DNA of 36,251 nt from a virus. A model generated the notes under the pieces. That model was not told the DNA's origin, did not search any database, and worked only from the letters and a program-made list of their open reading frames with translations. The DNA is taken from positions 1 to 36,251 of IMG/VR virus record IMGVR_UViG_3300010396_001254; one strand, 5' to 3'. Both the position numbers and the translations under genes were made by a program. Positions 5,650-12,118 of the stretch are shown here, piece after piece; the stretch's first letter is position 1; each line of letters begins with the position of its first letter.

Positions 5650-5918
5650 TACGCAGCACTCCGTGCCCGGCGCGCGCGCAGCGGCAGCGCGAGCTGGGCG
5701 TAATCGGTGCCCCACTCGGCCTCGGCGGCGGCGAGATGGTCGTGGCGCGCGGTGCGGGCACCGCAGCGGCATTCCAGGCTGTGACGGGCCTCGGCGGCGA
5801 TGAACTGCACGGGCTCGCGGCTGCTGCGGCCGGTGATGCGCACGTGGCGCGGCTCGGCACCACACGCGCGGCAGCGGCTGAAACGGCCGGCGGGGTGGGT
5901 AACGATGCGTTCAAGCAT
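5649..5918 (-). CDS. Zinc-ribbon phage protein, first gene of the leftward operon
   Basis: An 89-residue protein with cysteine pairs CRAC (near 16) and CRCG (near 50), consistent with a zinc ribbon. GGGAG lies seven bases before the ATG. It is the first gene after candidate promoter PL and the two left operators, so it should be expressed early and silenced by the repressor in a lysogen. First-position genes of phage left operons often act on host functions or transcription, but no specific role can be read here. Confidence 0.65.
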   Translation of the reverse strand: MLERIVTHPAGRFSRCRACGAEPRHVRITGRSSREPVQFIAAEARHSLECRCGARTARHDHLAAAEAEWGTDYAQLALPLRARRARSAA

Positions 5919-5954
5919 GGCGGTTCTCCCTGGCCGTGGTGGCGGCGTCGGGAG

Positions 5955-5984
5955 AACCTACAACCAATAGTTGTGGCATGTCAA
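5955..5984 (-). promoter_or_regulatory. Candidate early leftward promoter PL
   Basis: On the minus strand a perfect -35 TTGACA (5984-5979) is followed by 18 bases and a weak -10 TAGGTT (5960-5955). It points into the 5918-956 operon. The spacer contains one 13-bp operator and another lies just upstream of the -35. Confidence 0.6.
5961..5973. promoter_or_regulatory. Left operator 1
   Basis: CAACCAATAGTTG, whose complement CAACTATTGGTTG fits the shared 13-bp dyad CAACYATNGGTTG exactly. It lies within the PL spacer, so a bound repressor would block RNA polymerase. Confidence 0.65.
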
Positions 5985-5997
5985 CAACTATCGGTTA
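5985..5997. promoter_or_regulatory. Left operator 2
   Basis: CAACTATCGGTTA matches the operator dyad at 12 of 13 positions. Its centre is 24 bp from left operator 1, the two-turn spacing that allows cooperative repressor binding, and it abuts the PL -35. Confidence 0.6.
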
Positions 5998-6074
5998 TAT
6001 CTCTTGCATGCGGCTATGTATGAATTTAGGTTGATCCGGCCGGCGCGTGCTGGTTGGGTCAATGGAGAAGGCCG

Positions 6075-6659
6075 ATGCGTAGGGGGAGTCCGTTGTTGTT
6101 GACGGTCGCGCTGCTGGGCGGCTGTGCATCCGTGCAAGTACCGCCGAATGTGCAATTGTTCCAGCGAGGCGATGGGGCTGGGATGATCGAGGCGATCGAC
6201 TTTTCCTACATCCCGGAAAAGTTGCCTGAGTTTGGAAAATTGAAGCTATGCGTGGCGCAGTCAGTGCAAAATGACAGCACTGTTTTGCACGGCGGCAAGA
6301 CGATTTACACGCCCTTCGGAACCGTCACCGGCAGGGAATCGGATGTTGTCGGCGGCGGATCGGTGTTCAAGTACATCGACGACGAGCACCAGCAGCTGGT
6401 GGCAAGTGGCACAGCCAGCGGCGGGACAGATCCGCTCGGAATCGTGTCGTACAAAATTCGCTATCAGCTGCAGGCGGGTCTGCAAGGTGGAAGCGTGCAG
6501 CTTCGATTCTCGGATATCAAACAGGCGGCCACCGACAGCGGAACCATGGAAAACAGCGGATTCACCCCTGTTGGTACATGGGCAGGTGGGCGCGCGATGA
6601 AGGTATATTCGGCCGTCCAAATGGAAGCCGAAAACGTCAAGGCCTGCGTGGCTCGCTGA
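6075..6659 (+). CDS. Prophage-encoded lipoprotein
   Basis: A 194-residue protein starting MRRGSPLLLTVALLGGCASV: a short lipoprotein signal with lipobox LGGC and lipidated C17, so it should be anchored to the outer or inner membrane. GGAG lies seven bases before the ATG. The mature part is beta-rich in appearance (GSVFKYIDDEHQQLVASGTASGG, YKIRYQLQAGLQGGSVQLRFSD). It lies in the immunity region, divergent from PL and convergent with the repressor gene (23-bp overlap). This is the usual place for genes expressed in the lysogen, such as superinfection exclusion or lysogenic conversion lipoproteins. The lipoprotein nature is visible; the role is inferred. Confidence 0.8.
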   Translation: MRRGSPLLLTVALLGGCASVQVPPNVQLFQRGDGAGMIEAIDFSYIPEKLPEFGKLKLCVAQSVQNDSTVLHGGKTIYTPFGTVTGRESDVVGGGSVFKYIDDEHQQLVASGTASGGTDPLGIVSYKIRYQLQAGLQGGSVQLRFSDIKQAATDSGTMENSGFTPVGTWAGGRAMKVYSAVQMEAENVKACVAR

Positions 6660-7074
6660 TAGCGTCAAGCATCGCGGCGATGCCCTGCGCAAGCTGCGGT
6701 GTCAATGAACCCATGCGATAGGCTCTGTCGATTGCGCGCTCCAAAGGCGCATTCGCAGTATCGGTGTGCCAGGCGAGCACATACCTAGGCGCCCCGGATT
6801 CGGCGATCTTTGGTCCATCTGGTTCATCCTGGCCAGACAACAACCAGTTGGCTGCCACGCCTAGCTCTTGCGCGATGCCCTGGATGCGCGCGGTATCCGG
6901 CATCGATTCACCGACGAGCCATTTACGCGCTGCCTCAACGGAAACGCCGAAAGTCCTCGCGATCCAGCCGCGACGGTTCTGATCGTCTGGAATACCCGCA
7001 AGCGCCAGCGCCCGCGTCAGGCGGCTCGCGAATTCCAGCTTGGCGGCCCGCTTATCTACAACCATAGGTTGCAT
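6637..7074 (-). CDS. CI-like phage repressor (short, XRE helix-turn-helix)
   Basis: A 145-residue protein. Residues ~10-75 form an XRE-type helix-turn-helix (FASRLTRALALAGIP...IARTFGVSVEAARKWLVGESMPDTARIQGIAQELGVAANWLLSG). The C-terminal ~65 residues lack the serine/lysine protease motifs of LexA-like CI, so induction may need an antirepressor or another route. Start MQPM is chosen because GGAGGAG lies eight bases upstream. A perfect 13-bp operator (7059-7071) covers codons 2-6, which suggests autoregulation. It is divergent from the Cro-like gene. The family call is strong; its being the immunity repressor is inferred from the operators and position. Confidence 0.85.
   Translation of the reverse strand: MQPMVVDKRAAKLEFASRLTRALALAGIPDDQNRRGWIARTFGVSVEAARKWLVGESMPDTARIQGIAQELGVAANWLLSGQDEPDGPKIAESGAPRYVLAWHTDTANAPLERAIDRAYRMGSLTPQLAQGIAAMLDAISEPRRP
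7059..7071. promoter_or_regulatory. Right operator, inside the repressor start
   Basis: CAACCATAGGTTG, a perfect 13-bp palindrome lying over the second to sixth codons of the repressor gene. Binding here would repress the repressor's own transcription, like lambda OR3. Confidence 0.65.
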
Positions 7075-7091
7075 GGTAAGGCTCCTCCATG

Positions 7092-7104
7092 CACGCATCG
7101 GTTA
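7092..7104. promoter_or_regulatory. Right operator, degenerate
   Basis: CACGCATCGGTTA matches 10 of 13 operator positions. Its centre is 23 bp from the PR operator and it abuts the PR -35, the same geometry as the left pair. Confidence 0.4.
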
Positions 7105-7133
7105 TTGACGCGCGCAACTATCGGTTGTAAGTT
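7105..7133 (+). promoter_or_regulatory. Candidate early rightward promoter PR
   Basis: A -35 TTGACG (7105-7110), a 17-base spacer and a -10 TAAGTT (7128-7133), pointing at the Cro-like gene 33 bases downstream. The spacer holds an operator, so the repressor should occlude it. Confidence 0.65.
7115..7127. promoter_or_regulatory. Right operator in PR spacer
   Basis: CAACTATCGGTTG fits the 13-bp dyad CAACYATNGGTTG exactly and fills the end of the PR spacer next to the -10. Confidence 0.65.
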
Positions 7134-7165
7134 GGCCACCAGTCACAACTGGGCGGGCAGCAAAG

Positions 7166-7423
7166 ATGCAGGCAAACAAGCTCAAACCGAACATCAGTGG
7201 GCTCGTTGCTTGGGTTGAGGTCAACGGCCTTGGACAGCTGGCAACCGACTGCGACGTGACCTATCAGGCCGTTCAGAAATGGATTCGCAAAAAGCGCGTC
7301 CCGGCCGAACGCGCCCGCGACATCGAGCGCGCCACGCAGGGCAGGGTGACCCGCTACCAGCTGCGCCCCGATGTGTTCGGCAGTACCGCGCCCACCGTCA
7401 CTGATGCGCGGGAGGCCGGCTGA
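7166..7423 (+). CDS. Cro/YdaS-like regulator
   Basis: An 85-residue protein. Residues ~22-67 (LGQLATDCDVTYQAVQKWIRKKRVPAERARDIERATQGRVTRYQLRPDVF) are the YdaS/Cro-like helix-turn-helix of phage regulators, with the usual ending 'ERATxGxVTRxxLRPDVF'. It should bind the shared operators and favour lytic growth by turning off the repressor. It is the first gene downstream of PR and is divergent from the repressor. The ribosome-binding site is weak (GGGCGG about ten bases upstream). Assignment is strong by domain and position. Confidence 0.88.
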   Translation: MQANKLKPNISGLVAWVEVNGLGQLATDCDVTYQAVQKWIRKKRVPAERARDIERATQGRVTRYQLRPDVFGSTAPTVTDAREAG

Positions 7424-7424
7424 C

Positions 7425-7859
7425 ATGCGCATCGATGATCGCGCCCGCGCCGAACTGGGCGCATTGCACCTGGATGCCACCGTGCAGTTTGTCCGTGCGT
7501 TGCGGCTCAGTGAGGCGGCGTCTGAAAGTCCGCATCCGGTTCCTGCATCAGCGCGCACAGGCGATGTGGTTGTGCGTTTCATCAGGCCATGGTTTGCCGC
7601 TGAGTTCATTCCGTGCAGCTGCGAGCATGGCGGCGATGACAATTGCCGCCATGTGTTGGCCTGGGCCGAGCGCAATGGCATTGCCGTGCGCATGCGTGAG
7701 TTCGCGCACGGCGTGCTGCGCCTGACGACGGCAGGGCTCGATGTCAGTGCTGCCCGAGCAGTTGCCGAAACGCGGACAGTTGTTGCAAATACGCTTCCTG
7801 CATGGTTTGCCCAAGGCCGGGATGCCGCTGTTCCGTCTTGCGGAGCAGATCCATGCTGA
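7425..7859 (+). CDS. Hypothetical early phage protein
   Basis: A 144-residue protein starting MRIDDRARAELGALHLDATVQFV one base after the stop of the Cro-like gene, with GGAGG upstream. Cysteines in FIPCSCEHGGDDNCRHVL could form a metal site. The last ~38 codons overlap, in opposite orientation, the 7744-7995 gene. Residues after ~TTAGLDVS look less constrained, so the true conserved protein may end near 7740 with a run-on tail. Family not recognised. Confidence 0.6.
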   Translation: MRIDDRARAELGALHLDATVQFVRALRLSEAASESPHPVPASARTGDVVVRFIRPWFAAEFIPCSCEHGGDDNCRHVLAWAERNGIAVRMREFAHGVLRLTTAGLDVSAARAVAETRTVVANTLPAWFAQGRDAAVPSCGADPC

Positions 7860-7995
7860 GGCTGTCGAAGGTACGCAATTCGGCAAGCAGCGCCAGCTTG
7901 TTCTGGTGCGTCGCGCAGAGCGCGGCAATGGCTGCGTTCGCGGCCAGTATCTGGCCGAACGCTTCCTGCAGGCGTGCATCGATATTCGTTTCCAT
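7744..7995 (-). CDS. Hypothetical protein on the opposite strand of the early operon
   Basis: An 83-residue helical protein starting METNIDARLQEAFGQILAANAAIAALCATHQNKLALLAEL, with GGAG seven bases upstream of the ATG. Leucine-rich helices suggest a coiled-coil or helical bundle. It is the only leftward gene in the rightward early operon and overlaps the previous gene tail-to-tail by 116 bases. Balanced composition and a good start favour a real gene. It may be expressed separately, perhaps in the lysogen, or act by antisense transcription on the early operon. Function unknown. Confidence 0.6.
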   Translation of the reverse strand: METNIDARLQEAFGQILAANAAIAALCATHQNKLALLAELRTFDSLSMDLLRKTEQRHPGLGQTMQEAYLQQLSAFRQLLGQH

Positions 7996-8091
7996 GCGGC
8001 TCTCCGGTGGGTTGGTCGGTTGGCGCTTGCCAGCTTACCGGCAGGGCCGCGCTTTGTTCGTTCCCCATGTGCTCTCCCCAAGGTGATTGTC

Positions 8092-8280
8092 ATGTACGAC
8101 GACCCCGCCCATATCCGCGATCACGAAATCAAGGTGCGGCTCAACGACGCCGAGCTGGCCGTGGTGGATGCGCTGGCCCGCTACAACCAGCGACAGCGCG
8201 CGGCGTTCGTGCGCGAGCTGGTGATGGCCAGCGTGGCGCGATTCGAACAGCAGGCTAGCGGGCAGCACGCCGCCGCCTGA
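8092..8280 (+). CDS. Ribbon-helix-helix (Arc/CopG-like) DNA-binding protein
   Basis: A 62-residue protein: DHEIKVRLNDAELAVVDALARYNQRQRAAFVRELVMASVARFEQQ. The beta strand (IKVRLND), then helix A, a turn at RYNQRQ and helix B (AAFVRELVMASVARF), is the ribbon-helix-helix layout of dimeric phage and plasmid regulators. AAGGTGA lies nearby upstream of the ATG. It is followed by a short GC-rich stem-loop. It probably regulates early genes or another promoter; the target is unknown. Confidence 0.75.
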   Translation: MYDDPAHIRDHEIKVRLNDAELAVVDALARYNQRQRAAFVRELVMASVARFEQQASGQHAAA

Positions 8281-8300
8281 AGGCCCATTTACGGGCCTTT
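8280..8300 (+). terminator. Weak stem-loop after the RHH gene
   Basis: AAGGCCC and GGGCCTT form a perfect 7-bp stem around a 7-base AT-rich loop, ending in TTT. It overlaps the stop of the RHH gene. The T run is short, so it may attenuate rather than end transcription. Confidence 0.4.
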
Positions 8301-8311
8301 AAGGGGGGCTT

Positions 8312-8497
8312 GTGCCGGACATCGCTATCCATTTGACCGCCGAGGAAAGCCGCCGCCTGCAACAGGCGGCGGCCAGCCTTGGCACCACGCCGGAGCAACT
8401 GGTGGCGGATGAAATCCGCCGGCGCTATGCGCTGGCAAGCCGCATTGGCCAGGTGATTCCGTTGCACAAACCGACGCCGCGCGGGGAAAGTCGATGA
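8312..8497 (+). CDS. Small ribbon-helix-helix-like protein
   Basis: A 61-residue protein starting at GTG with AGGGGGG just upstream: MPDIAIHLTAEESRRLQQAAASLGTTPEQLVADEIRRRYALAS. A strand (AIHLT), helix (AEESRRLQQAAASLG), turn, and helix (TPEQLVADEIRRRY) suggest a CopG-like ribbon-helix-helix. Its stop overlaps the next start (ATGA). It follows another RHH gene, so the two may work as separate dimers or a pair. Function inferred only from the fold. Confidence 0.65.
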   Translation: MPDIAIHLTAEESRRLQQAAASLGTTPEQLVADEIRRRYALASRIGQVIPLHKPTPRGESR

Positions 8498-8715
8498 CCG
8501 ACGTGATCGACCTGGCGCAGCAGCGCCAGCAGGAAGATATCGAGCTCGCCCTGGCGGCGCGGGCTGCGCCGAAGCCCGGCCGCACGTGCTGCGCAAACCT
8601 GTCTTGCCGCGAGCCTATTGCGCCCGCGCGCCAGGCGCTCGGCGCGCAATTGTGCCTGGAGTGCCAATTGATCCACGAGCGGAGTGCGCAGCAATGCGCG
8701 CGCGGGGTAGGCTGA
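8494..8715 (+). CDS. TraR/DksA-type C4 zinc finger protein
   Basis: A 73-residue protein. The region CCANLSCREPIAPARQALGAQLCLECQ gives the two C-x2-C-type pairs separated by ~17 residues that define the TraR/DksA C4 zinc finger, here with the usual PI..AR spacing. Phage TraR-like proteins bind the RNA polymerase secondary channel and shift host promoter activity as DksA and ppGpp do. The N-terminal helix (DVIDLAQQRQQEDIELALAAR) fits the family. The start overlaps the upstream stop (ATGA). Binding RNA polymerase is inferred from the family. Confidence 0.85.
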   Translation: MTDVIDLAQQRQQEDIELALAARAAPKPGRTCCANLSCREPIAPARQALGAQLCLECQLIHERSAQQCARGVG

Positions 8716-8891
8716 GGTGGCGGCCACGAAACCCGCCGCCGCTGTCGCCGGCGGCGCGCGAAGCCATCGGCTGCATCCGGCGCTATTTGGAGCACGGCTG
8801 CACGGCGCAGGAACTGGCAGCCGCGCAGGCCGCACTGGCCGAACCGCCGCAACCGCGCCAGCGCAGCCTGCCGCTGGGGCCGCGCCGGTGA
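8694..8891 (+). CDS. Hypothetical small protein
   Basis: A 65-residue basic protein starting MRARGRLRWRPRNPPPLSPAAREAIGCIRRYLEHGCTAQELAAAQAALA. The basic N-terminus followed by helices is common in small phage early proteins. It overlaps the TraR-like gene by 22 bases and its stop overlaps the next GTG start (GTGA). GGAG lies ten bases before the ATG. Function unknown. Confidence 0.6.
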   Translation: MRARGRLRWRPRNPPPLSPAAREAIGCIRRYLEHGCTAQELAAAQAALAEPPQPRQRSLPLGPRR

Positions 8892-9205
8892 CATGGCGCA
8901 ACCCGGTGCCAATGGGTGCGCGCAGTGGCGTGCGGGTATTCCGCCCCGGCGATCCGCTGCAGCGCGTGGTCGAGGCCGTCTGCATCGGCGGCTGTCGCGG
9001 CTTGGGCGTGCGCGTGTATGCGTGGCCGTGCGGCACGCTGGCCGTGGTGCCGCGGGATACGGACAGCGATGCCCGGCTGTTCCAGCTGTGCGGCGATCGC
9101 CTGCATGGCACCTATGCGCGCCGCATGACGCCGGACGGCCTGCAGGGCGGCCCGCAGTGGCGGCACGTCGCCATCGAGCTGCAATGGTCGAGGGCGCACG
9201 CATGA
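8888..9205 (+). CDS. Hypothetical early phage protein
   Basis: A 105-residue protein read from GTG (TWRNPVPMGARSGVRVFRPGDPLQRVV). The start is chosen because it overlaps the previous stop (GTGA) and the frame before it is filler. Cysteines CIGGC and a beta-looking middle (GLGVRVYAWPCGTLAVVPRDTDSDARLFQLCGDRLHGTYARR) are visible; no family recognised. Its stop overlaps the next start (ATGA). Confidence 0.55.
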   Translation: MTWRNPVPMGARSGVRVFRPGDPLQRVVEAVCIGGCRGLGVRVYAWPCGTLAVVPRDTDSDARLFQLCGDRLHGTYARRMTPDGLQGGPQWRHVAIELQWSRAHA

Positions 9206-9393
9206 GCGCGCCCGCTTCCATCGCCCCAGCTCCCCGTGGATCAAGCATCGCGCAATGCCGCGCGATTCGCGCATGCCGCTGCGCGCAGGCGCCCTCAAGA
9301 CCTGCACCGGCATCGCGGGTCCTTCATGGCCTGCCCGCATGCGGGTTGCACGGCCGCAATTCCTGTGTAGTTAGCGAAGTGGGAAGTTACTGA
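9202..9393 (+). CDS. Short hypothetical protein before the primase
   Basis: A 63-residue arginine-, alanine- and cysteine-rich reading frame starting MSAPASIAPAPRGSSIAQ, linked to its neighbours by an ATGA overlap at the start and a stop placed directly before the primase ATG. The composition is less convincing than its neighbours; it may be a real small protein or a translated leader that brings ribosomes to the primase start. Confidence 0.4.
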   Translation: MSAPASIAPAPRGSSIAQCRAIRACRCAQAPSRPAPASRVLHGLPACGLHGRNSCVVSEVGSY

Positions 9394-11790
9394 ATGGCCG
9401 CGAGCAACTACGGCGACGTGCTCGACCAGCTGCGATCCTGCGGTTTGCAGGTGGAAGCGCTGGACATCGGGCGCATGGTGCGCTGTCGCATCGAGGGCGA
9501 CCGCGAACGCCGCGGCTGGTACATGCTGCACGAGCTGCAAGCCCAGGATGGCGGGCTGCTGATCGTCGGCAGCTACGGCATCTGGCGCGGCAACGACAAC
9601 GGCGCGCAGAAGGTCACGCTGGGCAAGTCGACCGCGCTCACCACCGAGCAGCGCGACGCCATCCGCAAGCGGCTTGCCGAGGATCGCAAGCGCGCCGATC
9701 GCGACCGCGCCGCCGAGGCCGAACGCGCCGCCGAACGCGCCGCGCGCACCTGGGCGAAGTGCTCGCCCACCGGCGACTCCGACTACCTCGCGCGCAAGGG
9801 CGTGCAGGCGCATGGCCTGCGGTTCTCGCCGTCGGGCGCCTGCGTGGTGCCCATGCTCGACACCGCGGGCAAGATCCACGGCTTGCAGGTCATCCGCCCG
9901 AAGAAACAACACGGACGCGACAAGGATTTCTGGCCTACCGGCCTGGTGAAGAAAGGCCACTTCCACCTCATCGGCACTCCCACGTGGGTGGTGCTGATCG
10001 CCGAAGGCTATGCCACCGCGGCCAGCCTGCACGAGGCCACCGGCCTGCCGGTGGCGGTCGCCTTCGATGCCGGTAACCTCGGCCCCGTCGCCGCCGCGTT
10101 GCGCAAACGCTACAAGCAGGCCAAGATCCTGATCGCGGCGGACGACGACATCTTCGCCAGCTGCCCGCACTGTTCGAACAAGATCAATATCGCGCCCTAC
10201 GCCGCGCCCAGCCTGTGCAACGTTTGCGGCGAGTACCACGGTCGCAGCAACACCGGCGTCATCGCCGCCAGTGCCGCCGCGCTCGAAGTCAGCGGCGCAT
10301 GGATGGTGCCGCTGTTCGCCGATGTTGGCGCGCGCGCCGATGCCTGGCTGCGCCGCGGTGCCAAGCCCAGCGACTACAACGACCTGCACGCCGCCGAAGG
10401 CCTGCACGTGGTGCGCACGCAGGTGGAGGCCCGCCTCACGGAACTCGGGTGGTCGCCGGCTGGCCGCAAGCCGCGGTCACCGGCCAACGGGGGGGCGGGG
10501 AACAGCGAACTGCGTCCCATCGAAACCCTCGACGAGTTGCTGGAACGCTTCGCGCTGGTGTACGGGCAGGGCGGCACCGTGTTTGATCGGCAGGAACATT
10601 GCCTGCTCGCCCTCAGCGACATGCGCGACGCCTGCATGTCGCGCGAGATCCACCGCGCCTGGGCCGAACACCCCGACCGCGCCATCGTGCGCGTACGTGA
10701 GGTCGGCTTCGACCCGGCCGGCGACGACCCCGCCATCAAGTGCAACCTGTGGTCGGGCTGGCCCACCACACCGCAGGCCGGCAGCTGCGACAAGCTGCTG
10801 GAGCTGCTGCGCTACATGTGCAGCGGCGACGGTGCCGCGCGCACCCTGTACGACTGGGTGCTCAACTGGCTCGCGTACCCCATCCAACACCCCGGCGCCA
10901 AGCTCAAGACCACCCTGGTGCTGCACGGCCCGCAAGGCACCGGCAAGAACCTGTTCTTCGAGGCCATCATGGCCATCTACGGCCATTACGGCCGCGTCAT
11001 CGACCAGACCGCCATCGAAGACCGCTTCAACGACTGGGCCAGCCGCCGCCTGTTCCTCATCGCCGACGAAGTGGTCGCGCGCTCCGACCTCTACCACGTC
11101 AAGAACAAGCTCAAGGCCTTCATCACCGGCGAGTGGATCCGCATCAACCCCAAGAACATGGCCGCCTACGACGAGCGCAACCATGTGAATGTGGTGTTTC
11201 TGTCCAACGAAGCCATGCCCGTGGTGCTGGAAGAGGACGACCGCCGCCACGCCGTCATCTGGACGCCCGAGAAACTGCCGCCCGACTTCTACGCCGCCGT
11301 GCTCGCCGAGATCGCCGGTGGCGGCATCCCCGCGCTGCACGACTACCTGCTGCACCACGACACCGGCAACTTCAGCCCCGGCATGCTGCCGCCCTACACC
11401 GACGCCAAGGACGAGCTGATCCACCTCAGTCTCGACAGCACCGTGCGCTTCGTGCGCGAGATACGTCAGGGCGAACTCACCGGCATCAAGGCACGCCCCG
11501 CGCTCGCCACCGACGCCTACGACCTCTACCGCGTCTGGTGCGCCCGCACCGGCCACCGCGCCGGCCCCATGCCGCGGCTCGTCAACGCGCTCGCGCGCCG
11601 GGCCGACGTGCGCAGCGCACGCAAACGCTACAAGGACCCCATGGGCACCGACAAAGGCCCGCACGGCGTGCTCTACCTCGGCCAGCACGACGAATGCCCG
11701 CCCGGCGAAGCCGAGGCCGCGTGGCTGGGCCAGCACATCGAGGCCTTCCGCAAGTCCGTCGGCGTCTACAAGGGCGACAGCTATGACTGA
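9394..11790 (+). CDS. Phage replicative primase-helicase (Toprim plus DUF5906/SF3-like)
   Basis: A 798-residue protein that should prime and unwind phage DNA. A coiled, charged region (~95-115) is followed by a Toprim-like domain: IAEGYATAASLHEATG near 203, the FDAGNLG turn, and IAADDD near 246. A four-cysteine zinc ribbon (CPHCSNKIN...CNVCGEYHG) is inserted at ~254-285. The C-terminal half is a DUF5906 superfamily 3-type ATPase: Walker A HGPQGTGKN near 511, Walker B-like FLIADEV, and the sensor region VFLSNEAMP near 607. GGGAAG precedes the ATG. It closes the early operon and is followed by the repeat cluster, a likely site of action. Confidence 0.9.
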   Translation: MAASNYGDVLDQLRSCGLQVEALDIGRMVRCRIEGDRERRGWYMLHELQAQDGGLLIVGSYGIWRGNDNGAQKVTLGKSTALTTEQRDAIRKRLAEDRKRADRDRAAEAERAAERAARTWAKCSPTGDSDYLARKGVQAHGLRFSPSGACVVPMLDTAGKIHGLQVIRPKKQHGRDKDFWPTGLVKKGHFHLIGTPTWVVLIAEGYATAASLHEATGLPVAVAFDAGNLGPVAAALRKRYKQAKILIAADDDIFASCPHCSNKINIAPYAAPSLCNVCGEYHGRSNTGVIAASAAALEVSGAWMVPLFADVGARADAWLRRGAKPSDYNDLHAAEGLHVVRTQVEARLTELGWSPAGRKPRSPANGGAGNSELRPIETLDELLERFALVYGQGGTVFDRQEHCLLALSDMRDACMSREIHRAWAEHPDRAIVRVREVGFDPAGDDPAIKCNLWSGWPTTPQAGSCDKLLELLRYMCSGDGAARTLYDWVLNWLAYPIQHPGAKLKTTLVLHGPQGTGKNLFFEAIMAIYGHYGRVIDQTAIEDRFNDWASRRLFLIADEVVARSDLYHVKNKLKAFITGEWIRINPKNMAAYDERNHVNVVFLSNEAMPVVLEEDDRRHAVIWTPEKLPPDFYAAVLAEIAGGGIPALHDYLLHHDTGNFSPGMLPPYTDAKDELIHLSLDSTVRFVREIRQGELTGIKARPALATDAYDLYRVWCARTGHRAGPMPRLVNALARRADVRSARKRYKDPMGTDKGPHGVLYLGQHDECPPGEAEAAWLGQHIEAFRKSVGVYKGDSYD

Positions 11791-12118
11791 GGCACGCTCG
11801 CTGCAACCCATCCTGTGCGGCATGTGCGGCAACACGTGCGGCATCCCGTGCGGCATCAAACCCTTGCGGCGCCTCGCTGTGCGGCATGTGCGGCATGCCC
11901 TTACGCAGGCGCGTGCCCGCGCCCGCACCTGCGCGCACCCGCGCACACACGCACGCCCATGCATGCCGCACATGCCGCACATGCCGCACAAGCGCCACAC
12001 TGCGCCATTTCATGCCGCACGCATCACCGCACACCATGCCGCACAGTCGCGCGCGCGCGTCCAATCCCCCACTTTCGCTACGCGAAAAGAGGGAATGGTG
12101 GTGGAGGGCAGGACATGA
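11783..12118 (+). CDS. Possible repeat-encoded Cys/His-rich protein
   Basis: A 111-residue reading frame that starts inside the primase end, with AAGGGCG seven bases upstream, and stops in the ATGA of the small terminase. The GTGCGGCA repeats read as CGMCGNTCGIPCGI, and the inverted set as PHMPHMPH. Good coupling at both ends supports translation, but the protein is so dominated by the repeats that the DNA may be what is selected. It is annotated with low confidence alongside the repeat feature. Confidence 0.4.
   Translation: MTEARSLQPILCGMCGNTCGIPCGIKPLRRLAVRHVRHALTQARARARTCAHPRTHARPCMPHMPHMPHKRHTAPFHAARITAHHAAQSRARVQSPTFATRKEGMVVEGRT
11815..12044. repeat. Iteron-like clusters of GTGCGGCA in opposite orientations
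   Basis: Six GTGCGGCA copies (11815, 11824, 11836, 11848, 11879, 11888) are followed by five copies of its complement TGCCGCAC (11964, 11973, 11982, 12013, 12037). Several are spaced 9 or 12 bases apart. The clusters lie between the primase and the small terminase, so they may be a replication origin bound by the primase-helicase or a cosB-like site bound by the Nu1-like terminase. A TTTCGC-TAC-GCGAAA hairpin (12073-12087) follows. Confidence 0.75.

Noticed and set aside
10477-12000. A 507-residue minus-strand frame opposite the primase and the repeats
   Set aside because: Composition follows third-position GC of the primase gene; no recognisable domain and no operon context.
11815-12044. 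A CRISPR array
   Set aside because: The repeated unit is 8 bp with irregular 9-36 bp spacing and two orientations, not 25-37 bp repeats with uniform spacers, and no cas gene is present.
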